DNA of 64,000 nt from Rhodococcoides kyotonense (GTDB lineage Bacteria > Actinomycetota > Actinomycetes > Mycobacteriales > Mycobacteriaceae). The translations under genes were made by a program, and so were the position numbers. Every line of letters begins with the position of its first letter. Position 1 is the first letter of the stretch. Location: positions 43,340 to 107,339 of the forward strand of contig NZ_LVHI01000009.1 of the NCBI RefSeq assembly GCF_001645385.1, read 5' to 3'. The notes under the pieces are model-generated. The model was given only the letters and a program-made list of their open reading frames with translations. It searched no databases and was not told the DNA's origin. This document shows, one piece after another, positions 28,621 to 36,186 of this stretch.

Positions 28621-28622
28621 AA

Positions 28623-29473
28623 CTACCCCACACTCCCCGTCGACGGATCGGTCATTTCCTCGGTCTTGGAACGCAATTCGTCGATGAGAGCCTTGACCGC
28701 CGGGCGACGCGTGGCGTCGGGGCGCGTGACGAGCCAGTAGTCTGGGCCATGAATGTCGGTAGGAGGCCGAGCCCCGCTCCCGCTTTCGTGGCCTGGACGT
28801 GCGCGAAGACGTTGGTGGACGTCACCGCGTCGCGCATCTCGGGAACGTAGCGCCGGCCCACGTCGAGTTCGTCGACCTGCAGCATCGACGGGATGAAGTA
28901 GACGAGGCCGTGCCGGGTCACTTCGTCGAGGGTGCGCGGCGTGCCCATGCGCTGGAGGTAGTCGACGGATCCGTACAGGCCGAGCGTGTACGCACCCAGC
29001 CGCGAGGCGTCGGCACGCAGGACCTTGGGTTCGCCGACGACGATTTCGATGTCCAGGCCGGACCGTTGCAGCGCAGCCCTTCTCGTCGCCGAGACGATCT
29101 CGACGGTCAACTCCGGATGCTTCACGCGTAGACGCGCCGCCGACGGCGCCGCGATGTAAGCGGTGAACGCGTCGGTCGCAGACATGCGCACGACGTCGCG
29201 AAGCACCGGCTCTGCGCCGGGTTCCTTCTGCAACTCGGCGAGCACGGCGTGCAACTTCTCGGCCGCCGCCAGCGCTCGGTGCCCCAACGCGGTCAGCTCC
29301 CAGCCGTCGGTCGCTCGAACCAGCACACGGCCGCCGAGCGAGACCTCGACCGCCTTGATGCGTCGGGAAATGGTGGTGTGGTTGAGCCCCAGCGTCTCGG
29401 CCGCACGCGTGAACCTGCCCGTGCGAGCCACTTCCATCAGCACCAACAGGTCGTCTGCACTGGTCGTCGACAC
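28623..29473 (-). pseudogene. LysR-family regulator, frameshifted near its C-terminus
   Basis: A GTG at 29473 opens a LysR protein (TLGLNHTTISRRIKAVEVSLGG) closely related to the one at 19638. After GLLPTFMA (about 28750) the frame no longer matches. The conserved end DYWLVTRPDATRRPAVKALI is in another frame and runs to a stop at 28623. Against the paralogue, 54 nt between FMA and DYW are replaced by 2 nt, a net loss of 52 nt. As read, translation ends at 28652 (273 residues) with a foreign tail. The DNA-binding part is intact, so it may still bind without its normal effector domain. A separate sequencing error is unlikely but not excluded. Confidence 0.8.
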
Positions 29474-29490
29474 ACTGCATATTTTCGCAC

Positions 29491-29516
29491 ACCAATTCTG
29501 CCCAACTGGTCATTGC
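29491..29516. promoter_or_regulatory. LysR operator and leader region (copy B)
   Basis: ACCAATT, 6 bases, AACTGGT (29491-29510) is an imperfect inverted repeat in the 97-bp interval between the LysR gene and the acyl-CoA ligase. TGGTCATTGC (29507-29516) is the reverse of GCAATGACCA, also found at the same distance before the paralogue at 19638. This is a likely LysR site controlling the divergent ligase/SDR pair. Confidence 0.45.
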
Positions 29517-29570
29517 ATGTCTGTTCACGCAGATCCAAGCTGGTGAGCACCAGCGAACGAGGAGACAAGG

Positions 29571-31064
29571 ATGCGTACCTTCACCGAGGTCTGGAACGCC
29601 GCCGTGCGTGACCACCCCGACAACACGTTCCTCGTCTTCCGCGGCGACGACGGCAGGGTGACGGAGTGGAACTACCGCGACTTCGACGCCATCGTCGCCC
29701 GCGTGGCCGGGACCCTGGTCGAGTCCGGAGTTGAGCCGGGTTCGACGATTCATCTTGCACTGAGGAATTCCCCCGCCTTCATCGCCCTGTGGTTGGCGGC
29801 GGCTCGAATCGACGCGACGATGGTCCCCGTCGATCCGGCATCGGCTGCGCGGGACATCGCGAACCAGGTATCACGTGTGCGCCCCGTCGTCGGCGTCTGC
29901 GCCACAACACGTTCCGACGTCTATCGCGCCGGTGCGGACGAGTCGATTCCTGTCGTCTTCGACCTCGCCGAGGACGCGACCGACGTCTCCGGCGGCTCGC
30001 CGTTGCTCGGTGATGCCGTTCCTTCGGCCGCCCCGACTCCGGACCGGACGCTTGCCGTCATGTTCACCTCCGGCACCACCTCGACGCCGAAAGGCGTTGT
30101 GTTGACGCAAGCCTGCTACGCGAACGTCGCACAGCGCATGGCCGAGGCGTCGACACTCCAGGCCGGGCACCGCTGGTACGTGACGCTTCCGCTGTTCCAC
30201 GCGAACGCCCAGTACTACTGCTTCGCTCCCGCGATTCACGTCGGCGCGAGCGTGGCTCTGACGCAGTCGTTCTCGGCATCTAAATGGGTCGATGTCGCCG
30301 CGGAACTGAACGTCACGCATGCCAGCCTCTTCGCTGCGCCGATTCGAATGATCCTGGCGCGCAACGACTCGCACCGGGCTCTGGGCCTGACGCATGTCTG
30401 GTTCGCACAGAGCCTCGGGGCCGAGCACTACGACGACTTCGCAACCCTGGTCGGAACGCGTCCCCGTCAGCTCTACGGAATGACGGAGACCGTCGCGATA
30501 GTCTGCTGCGACAGCGCCGAGAAACCGACACACGACGTCATCGGCCTGCCGATCCCCGGCCGGGAGGTGAGGATCGACGCAGAAGACGGTCAGCCCGGGC
30601 AACTGTCGGTCCGAGGCACGCCCGGCGTCGACTTGTTCGCGGGCTACCTCGACGACGAGGCGACGACGAACAAGTCCTTCCGCACCGAAGGCGACGAAAC
30701 ATGGTTCGCGACGGGCGATCTCGTCCGATCGGAAGACGGAGTTCTCCGCTTCGTCGGACGGGTCGACGACGTCATCAAGGTGGCGGGCGAGAACGTCAGC
30801 CTCACCGAGGTCGAAGCAGCCGTCGCACAAGCACCGGGCGTACTCGAGGCCGCCGTCGTCGCGAAGGACGATCCGATCAGGGACAAGGTTCCGGTGGCCT
30901 ACGTCGTCCCGAAGGATGCGGCGCACGCACCGGAACTGTGCGACCTCGATCAGTGGGCCACGAAGAACCTTGCACCGGCGGCACGTCCCCGTGCGTGGCA
31001 CATCATCGCCGAGCTTCCCAGAACGAGTGTCGGCAAAGTTCGACGCTTCCGCATCGCAGAGTAG
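29571..31064 (+). CDS. Acyl-CoA synthetase (AMP-binding family)
   Basis: 497 residues. The ATP-binding P-loop is MFTSGTTSTPKGVVLT (about residue 163). Later motifs are LYGMTETVAIVCCDS, the TGD hinge WFATGDLVRSEDG, the RVDDVIKVAGENVSLTEVE core and the C-terminal catalytic lysine region RTSVGKVRRF. It forms acyl-adenylate, then acyl-CoA. The N-terminal half resembles medium-chain/crotonobetaine ligases, but the substrate is unknown. A ribosome-binding site GAGGAGA lies upstream of the ATG at 29571. It is followed 10 bp later by an SDR, and a LysR gene is divergent. Confidence 0.92.
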   Translation: MRTFTEVWNAAVRDHPDNTFLVFRGDDGRVTEWNYRDFDAIVARVAGTLVESGVEPGSTIHLALRNSPAFIALWLAAARIDATMVPVDPASAARDIANQVSRVRPVVGVCATTRSDVYRAGADESIPVVFDLAEDATDVSGGSPLLGDAVPSAAPTPDRTLAVMFTSGTTSTPKGVVLTQACYANVAQRMAEASTLQAGHRWYVTLPLFHANAQYYCFAPAIHVGASVALTQSFSASKWVDVAAELNVTHASLFAAPIRMILARNDSHRALGLTHVWFAQSLGAEHYDDFATLVGTRPRQLYGMTETVAIVCCDSAEKPTHDVIGLPIPGREVRIDAEDGQPGQLSVRGTPGVDLFAGYLDDEATTNKSFRTEGDETWFATGDLVRSEDGVLRFVGRVDDVIKVAGENVSLTEVEAAVAQAPGVLEAAVVAKDDPIRDKVPVAYVVPKDAAHAPELCDLDQWATKNLAPAARPRAWHIIAELPRTSVGKVRRFRIAE

Positions 31065-31074
31065 AGGACCCGTC

Positions 31075-31818
31075 GTGACCACACCTGTAGCAATCGTCAC
31101 CGGTGCAGCCCAGGGTATCGGCCGCAGCATCGCCACCCGCCTGATCTCAGACGGTTATTCCGTTGCGCTGCTCGATATTTCGGACGCAGTCGGCGACACC
31201 GCCCGCGACATCGCGGCCGCGGGAGCGAAGATCGTCGACGTGCGCGACATCGAAGGACTGCAGAAATCCATACGCGGCGTCGGCGACGACTTCGGTCGGC
31301 TGGACGTTCTCGTAAATTGCGCCGGCACGTGCGGGCGCGAGTCGTTCGAGAACCTGTCCGTCGACACGTGGCACCGCGACATCGACACCAACCTGACCGC
31401 AACGGCCTTTGCGTGCCAGGCAGCGGTGTTCCCCCACATGAAGACTGCGGGGTACGGCCGTCTCGTGAACATCGCGTCGGTGTCGGGCAAGGTGGGCGGC
31501 GTCGGGCCGGTGGATGCAGACGGCTCCGGCGGCCGGTCGGGTGCCGCATACGCGTCGGCGAAGGCGGGGACGATCAACCTGAGCAGGTGGATCGCCCGTC
31601 AGGTCGGGTCGTGGGGCATCACGTGCAACGTCGTCGCGCCCGGACCGATCGCGTCGCCGATGGCCGCGGGAGCCGAGTACGGGGTCGAGAACATTCCGAT
31701 TCCGCGGATGGGCCGGCCGGAGGAGGTTGCGGCAGCGGTGTCGTACCTCGTCTCCGAGGGCTCGGATTACGTCACCGGAGTGACGATGCACGTCGACGGC
31801 GGCATGGTCCCTGCCTGA
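31075..31818 (+). CDS. Short-chain dehydrogenase/reductase
   Basis: 247 residues from a GTG at 31075 with AGAGGA upstream. Cofactor motif TGAAQGIG; NCAG at about residue 83; catalytic serine in VNIASVSGKVGG; YASAKAG carrying the Tyr-x-x-x-Lys pair. It ends TGVTMHVDGGMVPA, typical of classical SDRs of the FabG type. It is co-transcribed with the acyl-CoA ligase, so it probably oxidises or reduces the CoA-activated substrate. Exact substrate unknown. Confidence 0.88.
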   Translation: MTTPVAIVTGAAQGIGRSIATRLISDGYSVALLDISDAVGDTARDIAAAGAKIVDVRDIEGLQKSIRGVGDDFGRLDVLVNCAGTCGRESFENLSVDTWHRDIDTNLTATAFACQAAVFPHMKTAGYGRLVNIASVSGKVGGVGPVDADGSGGRSGAAYASAKAGTINLSRWIARQVGSWGITCNVVAPGPIASPMAAGAEYGVENIPIPRMGRPEEVAAAVSYLVSEGSDYVTGVTMHVDGGMVPA

Positions 31819-31883
31819 GGGTGGGCAGACAACGCTTCCGCGGTAGCAAGACTGGTACCTCATGCCCATCTAGAGTGGAGAAA

Positions 31884-32771
31884 ATGAGCACAGGAGCCGG
31901 CCGATTCGCACCGAGCCCGTCGGGCGACCTGCATCTCGGCAACCTGCGCACCGCATTGCTCGCCTGGCTGTTCGCGCGATCCACCGACCGCGATTTCTTG
32001 ATGCGCATCGAGGACCTGGACCGTGTCCGCGAGGGCGCCGAAGCCCGGCAGCTCGCTGACCTGCAGGCCATCGGCCTCGACTGGGACGGTCCCCTCACCA
32101 GGCAGTCCGAGCGCACGGCCCTCTACGACGACGCCATCGCCCGACTCACCGCATCCGGGATGACCTACGAGTGTTTCTGCACGCGTCGGGAAATTCTCGA
32201 GGCTGCATCCGCCCCGCACGCACCCGATGGCGCCTACCCCGGCACCTGCCGCACCCTGACGGCGGAGGAGAGGGCGTCGAAGACTCGTCCGCCTGCGTTG
32301 CGACTGCGCGCCGACGTGACCGATTTCTCGATCGACGACGTCGTGCTCGGGCGGTTCCACGGCCAGGTCGACGATTTCGTGCTGCGCCGCGTCGACGGCG
32401 TGGCCGCGTACAACCTGGCGGTCGTCGTCGACGACGGGGAGCAGGGAATCGACCAGGTGGTTCGCGGTGACGACCTGTTGACGTCGTCGCCACGTCAGGC
32501 GTATCTCGCGACGCTGCTCGAATTGCCAACGCCCACATACGCACATGTGCCACTCGCGCTGAATGCGCAGGGCAAGAGGCTCGCCAAACGCGACGGTGCC
32601 GTGACACTCGAGGACCAGGCTGCGATGGGGCTCGGGCCGTTCGATGTGCTCGCGCTGTTGGCTCAGTCGTTGGAGCTCGCGGAGCCGGGTGAGGCCGTCA
32701 CCGTCGCGGACCTGCTGGCGCGCTGGGACCCGTCGAAGCTTCCCACGACGCCGTGGATATTCGAGACATAG
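31884..32771 (+). CDS. gluQ: Glutamyl-Q tRNA(Asp) synthetase
   Basis: 295 residues, a class I catalytic domain without an anticodon-binding domain, so shorter than GluRS. FAPSPSGDLHLGNLRTALLAW holds the HIGH-type motif and KRLAKRDGAVTLED is the KMSKS-like loop. A zinc site of the Cys-x-Cys ... Cys type (YECFCTRRE ... YPGTC) is typical for GluQRS. It attaches glutamate to queuosine at position 34 of tRNA-Asp, so queuosine is presumably present in this organism. Its stop lies 38 bp before the ATG chosen for yhhQ; a possible earlier yhhQ start would overlap it. Confidence 0.93.
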   Translation: MSTGAGRFAPSPSGDLHLGNLRTALLAWLFARSTDRDFLMRIEDLDRVREGAEARQLADLQAIGLDWDGPLTRQSERTALYDDAIARLTASGMTYECFCTRREILEAASAPHAPDGAYPGTCRTLTAEERASKTRPPALRLRADVTDFSIDDVVLGRFHGQVDDFVLRRVDGVAAYNLAVVVDDGEQGIDQVVRGDDLLTSSPRQAYLATLLELPTPTYAHVPLALNAQGKRLAKRDGAVTLEDQAAMGLGPFDVLALLAQSLELAEPGEAVTVADLLARWDPSKLPTTPWIFET

Positions 32772-32809
32772 AGGACAGCGATTCGGACCTGGGGATTTCC
32801 CGTGTTTGG

Positions 32810-33559
32810 ATGAAGCACGTGACAGCTCAGAATTCCGAAGACAGACCCGACGCCGTAGCGCAGTTCGCGCACGTCAGCCGTGGTTACTATCCGACAATCG
32901 TGGCCCTCTTCGCGGCAACCCTGATCATCTCGAATGTGACGGCGAGCAAGGGCGTCGCCTTCTTCGGTGGGAGCGATTTCTTCATCGGCCCGTTCCAGGT
33001 CCTGCCGATCAACACCGACGGCGCATTCTTCCTGTTTCCGCTCGCCTACATTCTCGGCGACGTGCTCAGCGAGGTGTACGGCTTCAAGGCCACCAGGCGC
33101 GCCATCTACCTTGGCTTCGGTTCCATCTTCCTCGCGGCCCTGTGCTTCTGGATCGCGATCGAACTGCCTGCAGCGAGCTTCTACGAGAACCAGGAGGCGC
33201 TCGAGTCCGTCGTCGGTGTCGTGCCACGCCTGGTACTCGCAGGTCTGGCCGGCTACTTCGTCGGACAGATGCTCAACTCGCTCGTCCTCGTCGCCATCAA
33301 GGAGCGCACGAAGGAGAAGCACCTGTGGGCGCGTCTGATCGGCTCGACGATCGTCGGTGAATTCTTCGACACCCTGATCTTCTGCTCGATCGCCGCGGGC
33401 GTCATCGGTATCTCGACGTGGGAGGACTTCATCAACTACGTGATCGTCGGCTTCGTCTGGAAGACGCTCGTCGAGGTGCTCGTCATGCCCATCACCTACC
33501 GGGTCATCGCGTTCATCAAGAAGCGCGAGCCCACCTACCAGGAACCCGTTTCCGTCTAG
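32810..33559 (+). CDS. yhhQ: Queuosine precursor transporter
   Basis: 249 residues from the ATG at 32810; a GTG at 32753 would overlap gluQ, and a GTG at 32819 is also possible. Six hydrophobic segments follow residue 25, including GAFFLFPLAYILGDVLSEVYG, the signature region of the YhhQ (ECF-type VUT_1) family. These proteins import preQ0, preQ1 or queuine. Co-location with gluQ and with tgt (34878) supports a queuosine role. A strong terminator follows at 33573. Confidence 0.88.
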   Translation: MKHVTAQNSEDRPDAVAQFAHVSRGYYPTIVALFAATLIISNVTASKGVAFFGGSDFFIGPFQVLPINTDGAFFLFPLAYILGDVLSEVYGFKATRRAIYLGFGSIFLAALCFWIAIELPAASFYENQEALESVVGVVPRLVLAGLAGYFVGQMLNSLVLVAIKERTKEKHLWARLIGSTIVGEFFDTLIFCSIAAGVIGISTWEDFINYVIVGFVWKTLVEVLVMPITYRVIAFIKKREPTYQEPVSV

Positions 33560-33572
33560 ATCTCTCGCGACG

Positions 33573-33604
33573 AAGCCCCGGCCCGATGGTCGGGGCTTTT
33601 TCGT
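33573..33604 (+). terminator. Rho-independent terminator after yhhQ
   Basis: AAGCCCCG (33573-33580), a 10-nt loop, CGGGGCTT followed by a T-run (33599-33601). It closes the gluQ-yhhQ transcription unit 13 bp after the stop codon. Confidence 0.9.
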
Positions 33605-33657
33605 GTCACCGCCATGTCGTGACCGCCTCCGGGATCGGTGCGACGTAGGTTTTCCCC

Positions 33658-34881
33658 ATGGTGACTGCTCAGGACAGCCGAACTCCGGTCGCGACCGAAC
33701 GCGTGGTGGCTACGGTGATCACGGTCTGTGCTGCGCTGGCGTTCGTTCTCCGGGGAGTACCGCGGATCCGAGATGCCGCTCTCTTCGCCGAGGACGGACA
33801 GATCTTCCTGGCCGACGCGCACAACGACGGACTCGGCGCCGTCGTCGCGCCGTACGCCGGCTACCTGCATGTCGTCCCCAGGATCGTCGCGGCGGTGTTC
33901 GAGCCACTCGACGTGACCGCCGCGCCCACCGCGTACGTCTGGGCGGCAATCGTGGTGCATCTGATGATGCTGTTGCCTGCGTTGTCAGTTCGGCTCGAGT
34001 GGCTCCTACCGTCGCCGATTCTGCGTGCAGGACTGTTCGCATCGCTGGCGTTGATGCCGCCGCTCTGGGAGCCGTACGGCAACATCGCCAACCTGATCTT
34101 CGTCGTGGGTATCTCGCTGTTGCTGCTGACCCTCTCCGCCGATCCCCGGAGTCGCTGGGGTCGCGTCGCCGAGTTTGTCGCCGTCGGGGTGATCGGGCTC
34201 AGCGGTCCCCTGATCGTTCTGTTCACACCGTTCTTCGTCTGGCGCTGGTGGAGAAACGGTCGAACCACGGCGTCGGCGGGCGTCGTGGCCGTCGCGGTCG
34301 TCGCCGCCGTAGTCCAGCTGTCGGTCTATCTCACGTCGAGCCGTTCGACGCCGGGCGGCGGAACTCTGGTTCTGCTGGTCAAGGCAGCAGGTGAAAAAGT
34401 CGGTGGGGGTTGGATCGCCGGCGACGCGAACGTGTTCGTGGGAACGCCGCACCCGTGGCTGACGGTGGCCGCGTATCTCTGGCTCGGCACTGTCGCGGTG
34501 CTGTCGATCGTGTGCATTCCGCGGACGGCCGTCGTCCTGTGGGTTCTGTTCGGCGTCCTGCTCTATTCGGCGGTGAACGCGTACGGGCCGTCTCTGGTCG
34601 GCTCGGCGACCGCATTCCAACGCCACGTCCTCGTCCCGACGGCCATCTGCATCACGCTGCTGTGGGCAGTACTCGGATCGCGCGGTCACCTGTTCGCGAA
34701 AGTCGTCGCGACGATCTGTCTGGTCGCAGGCGCAGTCGGCGTCGTGCACGATTTCACTCCCGCGCCCTACCCGCTGAGGCCGGACCTGTCGTCGGTGCAG
34801 GAGTGCCTCGACGCAGGCACACAGGTGTGCCACCAGGACATCTTCGACGACGGCTGGTCGATCGACCTCGACCCGGCCTAG
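33658..34881 (+). CDS. Polytopic membrane protein, GT-C-like layout
   Basis: 407 residues with about 9-10 hydrophobic helices and a short hydrophilic tail. The first outer loop is acidic (LFAEDGQIFLADAHNDG), the plan also seen at 14882. A lipid-linked sugar transferase role is possible but unproven, and no family was recognised. It sits between yhhQ and tgt, but its own terminator-separated start and its convergence on tgt argue against membership of the queuosine set. Its stop overlaps the tgt stop by 3 bp. Confidence 0.65.
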   Translation: MVTAQDSRTPVATERVVATVITVCAALAFVLRGVPRIRDAALFAEDGQIFLADAHNDGLGAVVAPYAGYLHVVPRIVAAVFEPLDVTAAPTAYVWAAIVVHLMMLLPALSVRLEWLLPSPILRAGLFASLALMPPLWEPYGNIANLIFVVGISLLLLTLSADPRSRWGRVAEFVAVGVIGLSGPLIVLFTPFFVWRWWRNGRTTASAGVVAVAVVAAVVQLSVYLTSSRSTPGGGTLVLLVKAAGEKVGGGWIAGDANVFVGTPHPWLTVAAYLWLGTVAVLSIVCIPRTAVVLWVLFGVLLYSAVNAYGPSLVGSATAFQRHVLVPTAICITLLWAVLGSRGHLFAKVVATICLVAGAVGVVHDFTPAPYPLRPDLSSVQECLDAGTQVCHQDIFDDGWSIDLDPA

Positions 34882-36104
34882 TAGAAGCGGCCCAGAAATT
34901 CTTTCTTGAACTCCTCGAACCGACCCTGCTCGATCGATGCACGGATGTCGTCGACGAGTTTCACGGTGAATCGCTCGTTGTGGATGGTGCACAACGTCGA
35001 CGCCAGCATCTCCTTCGCCTTGAAGAGGTGATGGATGTACGCCTTGGTGTAGTGGGCGCACGTGTAGCAATCGCAGTTCTCGTCGATCGGCGTGAAGTCA
35101 CGCTTGAAGCGTGCGGTGTTGATGTTGAACCGTCCTGTCGGAACATAGATCGCCGCATTCCGAGCCACGCGTGAGGGATTGACGCAATCGAAGGTGTCGG
35201 CGCCGTTCTCGATGGCGGTGAAGAAGTCGTCGGGCTCGCTGATTCCGAGCATGTGACGCGGCTTGTGCTCGGGCAGTTCCTCGTTCACCCACCGAGTGAT
35301 GGTGCCGAGGTTCTGCTTCTCGAGCGCGCCGCCGATGCCGTAGCCGTCGAATCCGCGTCCCGTCTCGCCCTCGATGGTCTCGAGCCCGCTGGCCGCCTTG
35401 CGTCGAAGATCCTCGTACTGCGCGCCCTGCACGACACCGAACAGAGCTTGATAAGGCTTCCCGACGCGTTCTGCCGTCAACCGTTCATGTTCGGCGACAC
35501 ACCTTTTCGCCCATTCGTGCGTGCGGTCCACCGACAGTTCCTGGTATCCACGGGTATTCATCAACGTGGTCAGTTCGTCGAAGGCGAACATGATGTCGGC
35601 ACCCAGCTGATGCTGGATCTGCATCGACACCTCGGGAGTGAACCGGTGCCGGGACCCGTCGAGATGCGATTTGAAGGTGACGCCGTCGTCGTCGACATGC
35701 GCGAGACGTTCCTTGCCCTCGGCGATGACGTCGTCGGATTCGACGCGACTCGCATCCATCGAGATGACCTTCTTGAATCCGACGCCGAGCGACATGACCT
35801 GGAATCCGCCGCTGTCGGTGAACGTCGGGCCGTCCCAGTTCATGAACTTGCCGAGACCACCTGCTTCGTCGACGATGTCCGGGCCCGGCTGCAGATACAG
35901 GTGATACGCGTTGGCGAGTACGGCCTGCGCGCCGAGTTCCTTCATCGCCTCCGGCAGCACAGCTTTGACCGTCGCCTTGGTTCCGACGGCGATGAACGCG
36001 GGCGTCGCGATGTCACCGTGCGGCGTGTGGATGGTGCCCGTCCGGCCCAGACGATCCTCGATCCGGGTGCCGATGCTGAAGAAGGGGTCGTTCGGAGCGC
36101 TCAC
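34878..36104 (-). CDS. tgt: tRNA-guanine transglycosylase, divergent (queuine-type) active site
   Basis: 408 residues from a GTG at 36104. It has the TIM-barrel TGT core: FTDSGGFQVMSL (general acid Asp), MFAFDELTTLMN, FGVVQGAQYEDL, TFDCVNPSRVARN (nucleophilic Asp) and zinc ligands NCDCYTC plus a distal His. Two base-recognition places differ from typical bacterial enzymes: the cysteine after the DE pair (Cys158 in Zymomonas) is Leu, and the LAVGE loop after GG reads ALEKQ. These resemble enzymes that accept queuine instead of preQ1. It lies on the opposite strand from yhhQ and gluQ, but all three serve queuosine. Confidence 0.92.
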   Translation of the reverse strand: MSAPNDPFFSIGTRIEDRLGRTGTIHTPHGDIATPAFIAVGTKATVKAVLPEAMKELGAQAVLANAYHLYLQPGPDIVDEAGGLGKFMNWDGPTFTDSGGFQVMSLGVGFKKVISMDASRVESDDVIAEGKERLAHVDDDGVTFKSHLDGSRHRFTPEVSMQIQHQLGADIMFAFDELTTLMNTRGYQELSVDRTHEWAKRCVAEHERLTAERVGKPYQALFGVVQGAQYEDLRRKAASGLETIEGETGRGFDGYGIGGALEKQNLGTITRWVNEELPEHKPRHMLGISEPDDFFTAIENGADTFDCVNPSRVARNAAIYVPTGRFNINTARFKRDFTPIDENCDCYTCAHYTKAYIHHLFKAKEMLASTLCTIHNERFTVKLVDDIRASIEQGRFEEFKKEFLGRFY

Positions 36105-36131
36105 CGGCACAACCTTAGGCGCTACGCGCAT

Positions 36132-36171
36132 GTGAGCAGAAATGTGTAGCGGGCTACACATTTCTGCTCAC
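36132..36171. terminator. Long hairpin between the ABC genes and tgt
   Basis: GTGAGCAGAAATGTGTAGC (36132-36150) and its perfect complement (36153-36171) flank GG, the same plan as the hairpins at 819 and 13210. It is followed by the small GCGGC/GCCGC hairpin also found after the 819 element, and then by the stop codon of the ABC gene at 36187-36189. On the minus strand it would end the ABC unit before tgt. Confidence 0.7.
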
Positions 36172-36186
36172 GTGCGGCGAAGCCGC

